Part shown: positions 1 through 10,708 of the stretch, in pieces
How positions within the stretch are numbered: position 1 is the first letter of the stretch
Layout: every line of letters begins with the position of its first letter
Assembly: GCA_028571685.1 (NCBI GenBank)
Contig: CM053141.1
Coordinates: forward strand, 1,178,001 to 1,242,000
DNA length: 64,000 nucleotides
Source: Heterohyrax brucei
Taxonomy: Eukaryota; Chordata; Mammalia; Hyracoidea; Procaviidae
Direction: 5' to 3'
Notes under the pieces: generated by a model
Told to the model about the DNA's origin: nothing
Seen by the model: the letters and a program-made list of their open reading frames with translations, nothing else
The model's database searches: none
Program-made: the position numbers and the translations under genes

Positions 1-1110
1 ACCGCCCGTGATACTTTGTTTACCTACTGCCGCTGTCCTGCGTGGCTCTAGGGCTCGCAGACACGGTGCTGTGCAGGTGGCTCCGTCTGGAGAGCATCAC
101 ACGAGGCGTGGCCCACAACCTTCTTAGAGCCACCTAAGTGGGTCTGCCACTGCACCGAGTCCCTCTGCGCTGATGAGCCCTCACTGGAACTTGCCTTAGG
201 GGTGGGCGAGGTCAGGGCTGCCCTGCTGCAGCAGTCACTCAGGCCGTGTGCCAGTTTTTGGGGTCTCCCACGTTCCGCTTTGCACCTCACAAAGTTGTAA
301 CTGATGCTCTCACTTCATGGAAGTGGTTGGCCGAATCATGCCCCCCAAAGGTGTCCCTGTTTTCATCTCCAGGACCTGTGACTGTATCACCTCAGGCAGT
401 AGGAGCGTCTTTGACTAGTTATTCATCAAGTTCAAGAGTTTCTTAAGATATGAGATTCCACTGGACTCTGTTCGGAGGGGTCAGACTCAGGATGTGGGTG
501 TTTGCGGTACCGCCTGTTTCCCTGTGATGGGCGAGGGGTCTGGTGGTGTCAGTCAGCCCTGGGGTGATTGGAGCGATTTTTTATTTTTTTGTTTCTTTTT
601 TTGGATTGGCCATAGAAATGTCTTTGTCATCATTTAAGATTTTTGACCAAACCTGAGTTCTGTCTGTTCTGTTAATTCATGATATTTTTTTGCATCTGGG
701 GGGTGGGTGCCAGATCAATTTTGATGTCAAATCCTTCTGTCCTTTTTGAAATTGGGAAATAACAAGACATTTCCAGGTTTAGTGGAGTATGAGGCTTTGT
801 TGTGAAGTGTAAAACATGGTGATTGCATTTATGACTCCTATTCCTGGATGCTGAGTTCATGAATTACCAAATAAGTCTGAAGGCCTTGGTATCCAAGGAT
901 GGTCCCAGGGACAAAGAAAATCCGAAGCCAGAAAGAAAAGGTTGTAGGCTTCCGTTGGTGTGGAGTCACTTTCTGCCAAACGTCTTCTCGTCAGTGGAGT
1001 CTGCGCTCTGCCTGGGCCCTGACGTGTAGTCTGGATGGCAGTCGGTGGGCTTACCGTCCCAGATTTCGCAGCCAGCACCATTCATGTCGGTCCTGTTGTC
1101 CTTGTCCCAG
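1..1110. other. Intron 1 of ATPSCKMT (3' part), no recognisable feature
   Basis: The stretch lies between the window edge and the first visible coding exon. Short open frames occur on both strands, but none has a recognisable domain or splice-bounded exon. A T-rich patch near 575-600 is the only compositional oddity. Coding exon 1 of ATPSCKMT is expected to have only about 16 coding bases. I found no convincing ATG followed by a GT donor in the right phase, so I take exon 1 to be upstream of the window. Confidence 0.5.
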
Positions 1111-1400
1111 GTGTACCCCGGCTAGCCCTGCAAGAAGGACCTCCATCCCAGTGCGTCCCTCCCACAAGCTTGGAAGCTGACCGCTTGAAGACCAGACCCT
1201 GGGGTCTCTTCCTGACCGGCGTGGTTGGTGGGGCGCTCGTGGCCGTGTACGCGGTGGCCACGCCGTTCGTGATGCCAGCCCTGCGCAGAGTCTGCCTGCC
1301 TTTCGTCCCTGCAACCCCACGGCAGGTGGCCAACGTGGTGAGGCTGCTGCACTGCAGGCACGGGCCGCTGGTGGACCTGGGCAGCGGCGACGGACGCCTG
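1111..1400 (+). CDS. ATPSCKMT: ATPSCKMT coding exon 2: N-terminus, membrane helix and SAM motif I
   Basis: ATPSCKMT (FAM173B) trimethylates one lysine of the c subunit of mitochondrial ATP synthase using S-adenosylmethionine, and acts at the inner mitochondrial membrane. The exon follows a 'cttgtcccag' acceptor and ends at a 'ctg|gtgagt' donor. It carries two bases that finish a split codon plus 96 codons, exactly the number I recall for the human protein, with no gap. Residues about 38-59 form a hydrophobic helix (starting LFLTGVVGGALVAVYAVATP) that anchors or targets the enzyme. Residues about 92-101, LVDLGSGDGR, are methyltransferase motif I, which binds SAM. The first ~30 residues are divergent, as is usual for this region. 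Phase 1 at the 5' side implies an upstream exon with about 16 coding bases. The human comparison is from memory, not an alignment run. Confidence 0.95.
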
Positions 1401-1755
1401 GTGAGTGGTGCAGGTGGCGTCACGGCCAGGAGCTGGGATTGCTTCCCAAGTGTCTTCCTTGGGTTTCTCGTGAGGTTCTGGGCCGACGGGCTGTGACGGA
1501 CTCTACAGAGTAGTCGTTTAGCTTTGCCTGACAAACGCTGGTGAGATTAGGGTTGGTTTTTCTCAGATTTAATTTGTCAAGGGAGAAAGCGCTCTAGATG
1601 TGACAGGTGAAGAGGAGGCGTTGTTAATTACCATGTTTTTGGTTAGAAATAGTGGAGCCAGCAGACCCTTTTTAGATGGGCACGTTTCCCTGTTCTGTGT
1701 TTCTGCCCCTTAGATGCATGTGCCTCCAGTTAGCTGCCTTTATACTGGGTGACAT

Positions 1756-1985
1756 TTTGCTGTGTTCATACGAGGTCTCTGGGCCAGAGCTGACTCGGTG
1801 GCACCTGGTCACAGTGCGTGTGTGCAGGGGTCTTTGCTGTGTTCACATGAGGTCACTGGGCCAGAGCTGACTCGGTGGCACCTGTTCACAGTGCCCGTGG
1901 ACAGGGGTCTTTGCTGTGTTCACATGAGGTCTCTGAACTGGAGCTGACTCGATGGCATCTGGTGACAGTGCCCGTGGACAGGGCC
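1756..1985. repeat. 77-bp tandem repeat, three copies, with SINE-tail sequence
   Basis: The phrase 'ttgctgtgttca' recurs at about 1757, 1834 and 1911, a strict 77-bp period. Each unit contains 'gagctgactcg(g/a)tggca', which is the characteristic 3' end of AfroSINE and RTE elements. The array therefore seems to have grown from the end of a SINE copy. It lies in intron 2. Confidence 0.85.
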
Positions 1986-2169
1986 TGTGAGTGGTGCCGA
2001 CCCCATGCTTGGCTGTGGACTGGCAGCCGGGAGGGGTGAGCACGCGCAGAGGTGCTTCACATGGAAGACCTGGTGGTCAGGAAGAGGTTCAGACGTGACT
2101 GGAGTCGCCAGGGGTCAGGTGGACTTGATGACAGCTGGTGACACACGCAGAGGCAGTGGTTCCCACAGG

Positions 2170-2305
2170 GTAACGGAGACCCCGGTGGCGCCGTGGTTAA
2201 GTGCTACATCTGCTCACCGAGAGGTCGGCGATTCACACCCACCAGACGGGGTGGGTCACTGTGAGTCAGGATCGACTTGACGACATTAGCTTTGCATTTT
2301 TGGCT
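2170..2305 (+). mobile_element. AfroSINE copy
   Basis: The copy starts with 'gaccccggtggcgccgtgg' and has the tRNA-like 'taagtgctacatctgctcac' block and the tail 'gtcaggatcgacttgacgac'. It is a tRNA-derived, non-autonomous retroposon in intron 2. The middle of the body is shortened compared with the consensus. Confidence 0.85.
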
Positions 2306-2914
2306 TTTTGAAATCGGGAAGAGCCCCTGAATTGACCTGCCTTTAACCAGAGGTCAGGCTTAGCCACCTCAGCTCCTGTGAGCCTGAGGGGGAACCTGCC
2401 CATAAAGACACAGGCCTGTATGTGTCCTGCACCGAGTGTCTGCATGTCAGTGTCTCAAGGTGTGTGCCTCCTGGGCAAGGTGACTTGAGAGGTGGAAGTG
2501 TCCCAGCACAGTAGAGGAGCTGTGAAGAGAAGACGCGGAGCAGGAAAGGCAGCCTTCCAGAAACAGTGTGGAGGCCAGAGGCCACGGTGCCTGCTGCCAG
2601 CTGCCACGGCACCGACTCTGGCTTCTTGCGATGCCTCTCAGGTCAGGGTAGGACTCTGCTCTGTGGGGTTGTCTGTGGCTGACGTTTTGGAAGCTTCTTC
2701 CAAGGGGCCTCTGGACTTGAACCTCAAACTCGGGGAGCAGTTGCCCCCAGGGACTCCACAGCAGATGCAGACCCTTCAGTGCTAGGATGGTGACAGTGGT
2801 TAGGAAGAGGTAAAGCACCAACCAGTGTTTGTTCTGAAGAAATTAGGAGGAGACAGTCATCGCGAGGAAGGGTCTTTCCTGCAGATGAGAAGACTTCCCT
2901 TGTGCTAGTGGCAG
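2306..2914. other. Intron 2 stretch, nothing recognised
   Basis: Open frames of 90-124 residues occur on both strands, but they overlap each other and have no recognisable motif. No repeat family was identified. Confidence 0.4.
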
Positions 2915-3060
2915 CTCTGTGACCCTGGTGGCACAGCGCTGAAGTGCTATGACTGCTCACCAGAAGGTTGGCAGTCCGCGTGGGGACTGTGGGGGCAGTT
3001 CTCCTCCATCCTGTGGGTCCAGGGAGTCGGAATCCACTCAACAGCTGTGGATTTCCATGG
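2915..3060 (+). mobile_element. AfroSINE copy
   Basis: The head 'gaccctggtggcacagcgct', the B-box-like 'ggttggcagtc' and the tail 'agtcggaatccactcaacag' are visible. The copy is moderately diverged and shares orientation with the gene. Confidence 0.85.
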
Positions 3061-3599
3061 TTTCTGAAAAGATGCTTTTCTTCCCAGGAGGACAGCACTG
3101 TGGGCTCATGGAAATGGCCTGGTAGAGTGGTCTGTTCAGAAGGGTGGTCTGTTCAGAGGTGCCCTGGAGTCTGGTGGCCCTCCCACCTCGTGGGGCGGTG
3201 GCTTTATTCCGACTTGTTTGATTGCACCTTTGCCTGTGTTTTTGCTTTTGAGTGACCAGTCTCTAAAACCGAGGACATGACATGTCGTTAATGGCAGGTA
3301 CCTCACTGACAGGTGGTTTTTACTGCCTGTTATTTGTTCAGCAGACAGTTCCCCCAGGTGTGTGCGTGTCACCCGTGGCTGGCCAGCCTCTGATAGAGAG
3401 CCACGGCAGAGTTTGTGGCAGTTGTTTTTATCAGACCACTCAGAGCTGGCCAGGGCAGAAGGACCTGTGCAGACCCAAGCATCTCTCCTGATGCTTTGCT
3501 GAGATCTGATGAAAGTGAGAACTCTGTTTATGGCTTGGCTGGTATCCTGCCCATGAGACTACATAATTTGAGAGGTACACTTTCATGTGGTGTCTTGGG

Positions 3600-4060
3600 C
3601 AGAGGAGACGCCGTCCTTTCTTGTATGGTAGTGAAATTCACAGGTAAGAGTCCCATTTTAAAATGTTAGGTTATGTTCAGTACACTCACATGTGGTCCAC
3701 AGAGGCTTTTCGTCACGCAGAAGGAAATCCTGTACTGTTAAGCAGTCTTCCCCTCCACACCCTCCAGCCCGTTGACCACTGTCTGTTTTGTGTTGCTATT
3801 TATTTGCCTGAACCTTTTGGAAAAAGGGAATCGTGCAGTGTGTGGTCTTCTGTGACTGGCTTCTTCATCCACGCAGGATGTTTTTGCAGCTCATCTGTCT
3901 GATAACAGGTATCAGCGTGTCGTTTCTCTCAGTGGCCGAGAAGTGGTCCTCTGTGTGGGTGGACCAGACTTTGTTCGTTCGTTCGTCTGTTGGTGGACGC
4001 TCAGGGGGTGTCTGTCTCTTGCCGAATGTGTGCAGTGCTGTGTGAAGACTGGGGGTGAGT
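3600..4060 (-). mobile_element. Old L1 3' fragment (antisense)
   Basis: Read on the + strand it resembles the reverse complement of an L1 3' region, with 'gaaattcacaggta', 'aaaagggaatcgtgcagtgt' and 'tctgtgactggcttcttc' in the usual order. It is heavily diverged. Family assignment beyond L1 is not possible by eye. Confidence 0.45.
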
Positions 4061-4252
4061 TTTTGTTTGTGTGTTTGTTCTTGGGTCTTTTGGTGTGTGT
4101 ACTGAGGAGTGGCCCTGCTGAGACATCTGGGTGAGGAGCTGCTGTTTCACCGGACAGCTGAGGAAATTTTGGCGCTGAACAGGGAGTGTTAATGCCCTCT
4201 GGCTGTGCCAGTGTGCGTTCTCACTTGAAGGCCTCCTGGCCCCATTCTGCAG

Positions 4253-4390
4253 GTGATCGCAGCCGCCAAGGAAGGCTTCCCGGCCGTCGGCTATGAACTC
4301 AACCCGTGGCTGGTGTGGTACTCCAGGTGTCGCGCCTGGCGGGAGGGCGTGCACGGCTTGGCCAGATTCTACATCTCGGATCTCTGGAAG
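4253..4390 (+). CDS. ATPSCKMT: ATPSCKMT coding exon 3: methyltransferase core
   Basis: The acceptor is 'cattctgcag' and the donor is 'ctctggaag|gtaggt'. The 138 bases give 46 codons in phase 0 on both sides, matching the human exon length as I recall it. It encodes residues about 103-148. [13 protein letters not shown] is the segment after motif I, where the acidic residue (E) contacts the ribose of SAM in class I methyltransferases. FYISDLWK closes the exon. One substitution I notice is SRC-RAW where human has SRY-RAW. No stop or frameshift is present. Confidence 0.97.
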
Positions 4391-4484
4391 GTAGGTCACC
4401 TGAGGATGGTCCTGGATAAACCTTACTGGAAATTTTATTATTCATAGTTAGTCTGATTGGATAGAATTTTGTCCAGAAAGAAAC

Positions 4485-5190
4485 CACCTATCTGTGGTCA
4501 TTTAATTTTCGATAAAGGTGCTGCGTCATTCAGTGGGGGACAAAGAGTCTCTTTAATAGTGCTAGGACAGCTGGGTTCTCATCTGCAGGAGAATGAAGCT
4601 ACGTTCTTGCGTCACCCCATACATGAGAACACTCACAGTGGGCCAAGGACCTAAGTGAGACTGGGGACCCTGAGAGGAGAAAGTAGGGGGATGCTTCGGG
4701 ATCTGGTTTTTAACAACGGATTCTTTTTTTCTTCTGATTAAGTGAAGGTCTAAAATCCAAATCAGTTCTGTGTGACCACCTATCTGCAACTCCGTCCGCT
4801 GTCCTCACCCTGTGACAGCACACTCTTCCTTTTCACTCTTCTAGTGTCCCATTAATGAGCACCTGTCTCTTCCTCTCCACCCGGAAAGAACGCAGTGGGA
4901 CAGCCTCCTATAAATGTATAAAATCATACAAGACACACACCACATGCTCACAGTGTGTCCCCAAAACCAGTCCATTCTTGTCTCAGAAGTTGACCTTGGT
5001 ATTGGTTTCAGGTCAGGACCACCAGCAGGTCTAGGGGCCTTGTTCCCAGGGGGCCATCCAGGCTGTTGGACCATCAGTTCTGGTCTTTAGTAGAGTTCTT
5101 GAACTGCAGACATCTTTTTCTCGTAACAAGTGTTAGACACAGTGTCAAAAGAAGGAGAACTAAAAGAAAACAAGTGAACTGGACGACATG
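4485..5190 (+). mobile_element. L1 ORF2 fragment (sense), split by an antisense L1 3' end
   Basis: The bases 4485-4727 and about 5108-5190 read as consecutive parts of an L1 ORF2 on the + strand: 'ttcgataaaggtgctgcg', then 'caaagagtctctttaatag', 'ccaaggacctaagtgag', and after the break 'gaaaacaagtgaactgga'. The gap between them is filled by a separate antisense L1 3' end (4728-5107). The right end abuts a mariner element. Confidence 0.65.
4728..5107 (-). mobile_element. L1 3'-UTR fragment (antisense)
   Basis: It starts with a T-run (the poly-A of a minus-strand element), then 'gattaagtgaaggtctaaaa' and runs to 'ccatcagttctggtc'. The same sequence order appears at 16836-17230, so both are 3' ends of one L1 family. 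The insertion splits a sense L1. Confidence 0.7.
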
Positions 5191-5191
5191 C

Positions 5192-6432
5192 GAGGACTGA
5201 CAGCTGAGTTTGTGAACTCATCCTAGAAAACGTGCTCCATGCCTCTTTGCTGAGTATCACTGTGGTCACCTTCGAAGTCCTCCCCTTGGGCAGCCATGTG
5301 TTGACACCAGTGCATGGTCTGCCCTTCAGAGCAGTTTTGGAACTCGTCTTCTGCAACGGCCATCAGAGCTGTCATCGTGTTACACTTGATGTCCTGAAGG
5401 TCATCAAAATGTCTTCCATGCAATGTCTCTTATCTTTGGGGAAAGAAAAAGTCATTGGGGGCCAGATCAGGTGCGTAGGGAGGAAGTGCCAATATGGCTA
5501 TTTATTTACTGGCTAAAAGCTCCCTCACAGACAGTGCCGCGTGAGCTGGTGCGTTGTTGTGATGCAAGAGCCATGAGTTGGTGAAAAGTTCAGGTTGCTT
5601 TCGTCTAACTTTTTTGTGCAGCCTTTTCAGAACTTCCAAATAGTAAACTTGGTTAACTGTCCAATTGTTACAACTTCATAATGATCAATCCCTCCGATAT
5701 CAAAATAGGTTAGTGACATCATTTTGACTCTTGATTTGGACTGACAGAACTTTTTCCACCATACACTCTGACGCTTCATTTCAGGGTCGTATTGTTAAGC
5801 TCATGTTTCATCACCAGTGGTAACATGGTCCAAAACATCATCTTGCCTCCTCAGAAGTCTTGGCCAATTTCAACTCTCCTCTGCTCTTGTTCTTTGGTGA
5901 GCTCCAATGGAACCACTTTTGTACACACCTTTCTCTTGCCAAGCTCTTCAGTTGAAATTTTCCTGTTTCTCTGTCGATGTTTACTTGGTCTACGATGGCG
6001 TCTTACAGTCAGCTGACGATTTTGATGCACACTGTGACAGATTTTTGCAGTGTTTTTATCACTTCTGCTTATTATCTTTCACTTTGGCCTCTGTTCATCA
6101 GTGACGCTTTCTCTCTTCTCAGAAAAACGTTTAATCCGTGTGGACACTGACCTTTTCCTCATGGCATTATCCCCGTAAACTTGGACTAACACATCCCTGA
6201 TTTCGCTTCCACTCTTGCCAAGTTTAACAAGACATTTACTGTGTGCTCATTGCTCTAATTTAAGCTCTGACATTCTTGTAATGGCACACAAAGACATGCA
6301 ACAATCACGAACGCCACTCAGCAAGACACTGCCACATGTTGACATGAACACAGCTGTGAGATGCCAAGGTATCTGTACAGTGCTGCCAGCGTAAGTGCAT
6401 GGTGGCACATGTGTGAACTTAGTTGTCAGATT
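5192..6432 (-). mobile_element. Mariner DNA transposon, copy 1 (inactive)
   Basis: The ends are matching inverted repeats: 'gactgacagctgagtttgtg' at the left and the complement-like 'gtgaacttagttgtcag' at the right. The length of about 1.24 kb fits mariner. The minus strand encodes pieces of a transposase. The C-terminal piece (5223-5423) reads HFDDLQDIKCNTMTALMAVA and later QGEDFEGDH, the usual mariner end. The coding frame is interrupted in many places, so no transposase can be made. The family is the same as the copy at 11441. It sits in intron 3. Confidence 0.9.
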
Positions 6433-6730
6433 TCATACTTAGTGTGGCAGAAACTGCATTAAAAAAAAAGTAACAGGCACAAGTGATAGCATAGTGAAAT
6501 ACAAACACACTGTAAACAGGCTTTGCAGGCAGATTCTAAATTAGGAACTTAAAAGTTTACTCCATAAGAAATGATGTGAAGTCCAACAATATGTTTGCTA
6601 AAGTAAATTTTTAGTTTTCTGTATTATTAAATGTTGAAACTTTTGAGAAATTTCATTAAAAATCTTATTAGTGGTGATTTAGACATTAACTTGTCAGTGG
6701 TATTGTTGACAAATGCTAGATTTTTCTATC

Positions 6731-6765
<35 letters not shown>

Positions 6766-7218
6766 ATGGAGATCAGTAATAGGGAAAAAAGGAATCCACC
6801 AGCTTCTGCCCCTGTGACGTCCAGGATAGTCCCGTAGCTTACTCGTAATTTTGCTTTATAGAACGCTGTAAAAATCTTTCTTTTAAGTAACTGTTACTGT
6901 AGTCGTGCCATCAGTAGCTTATAAAAATTCACTTGCATTGTTTTTTTTATACTATTCACATATGAAGAATATCTCAGTAGAGTAAGTAAGACTTTCACTG
7001 GCCAGTAAGGATTTTGACTGGCGAAGCACCCCACCCACCCCAGTTTTCCAGTAGACATCCCTGTGTTATGTTTATCCATCGTGTCATAGGAGAGAGGGGA
7101 CTAGAGCTTGAATGATGGGTCAGCATGAGATGAGTTGGGGAGCTGCTTGGGGCGGGGGTGGGACGGGGCGGAGTCTCGCTGGCCTCAGCCTTCAGTGACC
7201 TTTCCTGGTGCTGACCCA
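6433..7218. other. Intron 3 stretch with a (TG)n microsatellite
   Basis: A pure TG run of about 14 repeats lies at 6734-6761. The rest is AT-rich and unassigned. Confidence 0.6.
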
Positions 7219-7822
7219 CGTGTGGTATGTGGTGTGCGGGGTGTGGTGTGGGGTGTGAGGGGTGTGGTGTGCAGTGTACGGCATGGGGTACGTGATGTGG
7301 GGCATGTGGTACATGGTGTAGGCCATGGGGTATGTGGTGTGCGGTGTGTGGGATGTGGTATGGGGTGCGGGGCATGCGGCATGGCATGAGGTGTGGTGTG
7401 TGGTACATGGTGTGGGGCGTTTGGTGTGGCATGTGCAGTGTGGGGCATCTGGGGTATGGGGCATGGAGCGTGGGGTGTGGGGTGTGGGGCATGCGATGTG
7501 GGGTATGCAGTGTGGATATTAGTGGTGTGGGGCCTGTGCAGTGGGACGTGCAGTGTAGGGTGTGCAGTGTGTGTGGTGGGGTCTGTTGCATGTGCTATAG
7601 CATGTGGTACGTGGTGTGGGGCGTGTATAGTATGGGGCTTGTAGTGTGGGTGTACAGCGTGTGGTGTGGAGTGTGCAGTGTGTGGTGTGGGGCGTGTGTT
7701 GTGGGCGTGCAGCGTGGGGTGTGTGATGTGTGCAGCGTGTGGCACATGGTGTGGGATGTTTGTTGTGGGGTCTACAGTGTGGGTCATGAGGTGTAGAGTG
7801 TGCGGTATGTGGTGTGTGGACC
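7219..7822. repeat. GT/G-rich degenerate minisatellite
   Basis: For about 600 bases the + strand is built from short variants of 'gtgtggggtgtgg', 'ggcatgtggtacatgg' and 'gtgcagtgtgg', almost without C. No single fixed period holds. It looks like an old tandem array that has drifted. Because stop codons are rare in this composition, long open frames appear on both strands (up to 285 residues, rich in His, Thr and Pro on the minus strand). They are by-products of composition. Confidence 0.9.
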
Positions 7823-8238
7823 TGCTGTGCGCCGATTGGGGTGATTTCGGGAGAGCGTGTGGAGGCTGTAACAGAGGAAAGGAGTCCCCGGGGCACAGAC
7901 AGTGGCAGTGCCCGGCTGTCACTGGAAGTGGTGGCTGTGTCACACCCAGAGGTGCCTTGGGAGAAAGGCCTGCGCTGACTTGTGGGAAACGATGCAGAGA
8001 ACCGTGTGGGGCGGAATTCTGCTCTGACACACGCAGGGACACTGATTTGGGGTTGGCTCAGTGGCCCCTGGTGTCAGTGGGTTGAGGCGTTAGGGACAGA
8101 GTATGAGGCTTGCGCTCTGGTCCGTTGTGCCAACCCAGCATTGGATGAAGTGGGAGGTTACTGCTGGTGTCTGGGGAAGAAGTCAGTCTGGTGTGTGGCT
8201 TTCTGAGCTGACCTGTGTGCTGCTCGCCCCTGTTGTAG

Positions 8239-8289
8239 GTCACACTCTCGCAGTACACAAACGTGGTGATTTTCGGCGCGCCCCAGATG
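8239..8289 (+). CDS. ATPSCKMT: ATPSCKMT coding exon 4 (17 codons)
   Basis: This short exon lies between a 'tgttgtag' acceptor and an 'atg|gtgagt' donor. It encodes VTLSQYTNVVIFGAPQM, matching human VTFSQYSNVVIFGVPQM with three differences as I recall it. The VVIFGAPQM strand is the motif II/III region of the Rossmann-like fold. Both boundaries are phase 0, so it joins exons 3 and 5 without shift. It is too short for routine ORF calling. Confidence 0.96.
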
Positions 8290-8953
8290 GTGAGTACCTG
8301 CCTCCTGCCCCCATGTGTCCTGTGTGAGGAGGGTCTGTTGAAGGTCCTTCGGACTTGCCACAGCTCCCTGGGCTGTCCCCTCCCTGTGCACAAAACAGCG
8401 GCCTCCCCAGGTCTTGAGAAAACTTGGATTTCCACTCATTGTTTTATAAAAATAATGCTTCTGGGCCTTGAAATTTGCATCATAAAGGAGCAGCCTTAGG
8501 AGCAGCCATAGTTTTTGATGTTTGCTTGAGATAAAGGTCTCAGTCATCTACCTAGGCCTCAAAGCTCCAGTTTGCCAACTGCCTGGGGAGGTCCCTGCCT
8601 CCCGTGTTCTCCTTTGGAAGCGGTTAGGTTGCTGAGGAAGGGTTGTGAGATGGCCCCTGCAGTTAATCCATCCCTGGTTTTGCAGGGTGACTGAGCTTTG
8701 GCCACTTTTAAGCTCCCCGCCCCCCCACCACCCCCGGCTGATTTGCCGTAGAACTGAGACCCGAACTGGGGGTGCGCCCTTGAAAGTGAAAACAGTGCTG
8801 CGGGGCGGCAGTCCGAGTCCCAGCTGGTTCAGTCTTCTTGAAAGTGACTGGATTCTGTATGTTTGTGACTCACGGGTCGGCTCCGTGGTGAGAGGAGACG
8901 TGGGGACAGGCTCTAGCAAATCGCTGGTGCTCTACACAAACCCTGCTGGCCTC
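8290..8953. other. Intron 4 start, nothing recognised
   Basis: I see no clear repeat or exon here. Overlapping open frames on both strands have no domain. Confidence 0.4.
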
Positions 8954-9070
8954 GTGTGTGTGTGTGTGTGTGTCTCTCTGTGTGTGTGTGTGTGTGTGTG
9001 TGTCTGTGTCTGTGTGTGTGTCTGTGTGTGTGTCTGTGTGTCTGTGTGTCTGTCTGTGTGTCTGTGTGTG
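8954..9070. repeat. (TG)n / TCTGTGTG microsatellite
   Basis: About 117 bases of TG dinucleotides broken by TCTG and TCTC variants. It is an imperfect, probably length-variable tract in intron 4. Confidence 0.97.
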
Positions 9071-9964
9071 CTGTCCACCAGGCACCGCTTGGAAACGGGC
9101 AGCTCTGCTCTGCCGCGGGGGGCTGCTGTGAGTTGGAATCCAGTGGCTAGCAGTGGGATCACGGAATCGATCTGGGATTCTGGGGTGTCCTTGCTACTCC
9201 AGGTGTGCGGGCATCCCTCCTGAAAGGCGGTCAATGACTGACATCTGGGGAAACAACCTGAACTTGGAACCTGTGCTTTGCGAGGAGAACCGGTTGCAGT
9301 CAGGTTGATGTTGATTCTCAGCGACCTGCGAGTTTCCACGGGGCAGCTGGGGTGTTCCCACTGCTGGCCTTTGGGTTTGCAGCTGTGCTCTGAACCACTG
9401 CGCCCTGGGATGGGCACCCTGGGAGAACCAGGGCTTCTGTCTGCCAGGAGGTCCCTGCCTCACCAGGGGCCCTAACCATGAGGAGCCAGGATTCCTGTTC
9501 CCGGTGGAGGCAGCAGTGGCCTTCGACAGGGACTGTGCCATGTCTCATGGTGCTCTTTCTGTGCAGCCACTTCTGGGGCTGCTGACGCAGGGTCGTCAGG
9601 GGCCTGTCATGTGCTTGTTTCCTGGTTGTGGTAGATGCATGTGTAACAGAGTGCTGGTTGTTTCAGCACTCTTCACACCTACAGTCAGTGACGTGTTCAG
9701 TCCCGTGGGTCAGCTGTCACCACACTCTCCTTCTGGCTCCTGTCACTCTTGACAGAGCATGCTGGAGGCCGGCGGCCCTGATGCTGTGAGCCCCTGGCTC
9801 TGCGGGTTCTCCCTGGTGCTGTGACCCCACCCCACCTCCAGCCTGCAGGACAGCACAGGTCCTGAGGTGGCCGGCATGTCAGTGTAGGTAGATGTCCCAG
9901 TGGGCTGGGAGCGAGAGGCTGCCTTTGACCTTGTGAGTCCAGTCTCGGAGTCACGAATGCGCGC
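9071..9964. other. Intron 4 stretch, nothing recognised
   Basis: GC-rich unique-looking sequence. Open frames of up to 115 residues overlap on opposite strands and show no domain. Confidence 0.4.
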
Positions 9965-10165
9965 ATTTAACAGGGGTGGCTCGGTGGTGACGTTCTCGCC
10001 TTCCGTACTGCAGAGCAGGCTCCGGTCCCAGCTAGGGTGCCCCAGCTGCAGCCATCACCCCGCTGGCAGTGGAGGCTGGTGGGTTATCACGATGCTGAAC
10101 AGGCCTCAGTGAAGATTTCTGACTGAAGGGACCAGGAAGGAAGGCCACGAGGTCTCCTGAAAGTC
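9965..10165 (+). mobile_element. tRNA-Gly-like SINE (partial)
   Basis: 'gtggctcggtggtgacgttc' followed by 'tcgccttccgtactgcagag' resembles the A box and anticodon arm of a glycine tRNA. The body continues with 'cagtggaggctggtgg' and 'gatgctgaacaggcctcag', as in the longer copy at 52628. The RTE-like tail is missing. Confidence 0.6.
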
Positions 10166-10245
10166 ACCCAGAGGGCCACAAAGGCCCGGTCCTGGTACGG
10201 CTGCAGGCACGTGCTAGCCTGTGTTCGCAGAGCGTCCCCTACATG

Positions 10246-10395
10246 TGGAGAGAAGGGAGGGAGCGCTTACCCCGAGGTGCAGCGCAGGGAGGAGGGAGGG
10301 AGCACTCACCGGAGCTGTGCAGTGCTGCGGAAGAGGGAGGGAGCACTCCCCAACTAGGTGCAGCGCAGGGAGGCGGGAGGGAGCCCTGTCCTTCG
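10246..10395. repeat. 40-bp minisatellite, about 3.5 copies
   Basis: The block 'gggagggagc' recurs at spacings of 39, 41 and 40 bases (GAGC at 10261, 10300, 10341, 10381). Units one and three share 'aggtgcagcgcaggga', and unit two is a diverged form. Confidence 0.85.
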
Positions 10396-10708
10396 CCGCG
10401 CTCTTCCAGTCATTGAGAGGAGAGAGGAAGGAGATCTGCCATCTGCCTGCTGTGTCCCCGGACTGGGGTGGGGGTGACTACCAGTAGGACCAGCTTTCTT
10501 TTCAGGGAGAGGAGCGTGCTCTGGAGTCGGTGGCAGACTGTCCGGTGGGCTCAGGGGCCTCGGAGGGGGGGAGGGGGGCCTGAGAGCAGGTCCTTTGCCC
10601 TGCGGGTGGGCGGCGGGTGGGCGACAGGGTCGTTGCTCCTTTGTGACCACCATGACTGACCCTGCTGCTTAGTGTCCTAGGGCCTCCTAACGTTAGAGAC
10701 CACACGGC
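10396..10708. other. Purine-rich intron 4 stretch, nothing recognised
   Basis: The sequence is G-rich without a fixed repeat or exon signal. Confidence 0.4.

Noticed and set aside
1035-1110. Methionine start at 1035 for the ATPSCKMT exon
   Set aside because: The in-frame extension upstream of 1111 is intronic. An acceptor 'cccag' ends at 1110 and the residue count from 1111 matches the human exon exactly.
7185-8042. 285-residue open frame on the minus strand, rich in His, Thr and Pro
   Set aside because: It is the complement of a GT-rich tandem tract where stops are rare. Other frames on both strands are open too, and no domain is present.
8870-9417. Open frames with long Val/Cys or His/Thr runs
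   Set aside because: They are translations of the TG microsatellite.
9965-10040. Functional glycine tRNA gene
   Set aside because: The arms do not pair well, and the sequence continues into a SINE body shared with 52628.
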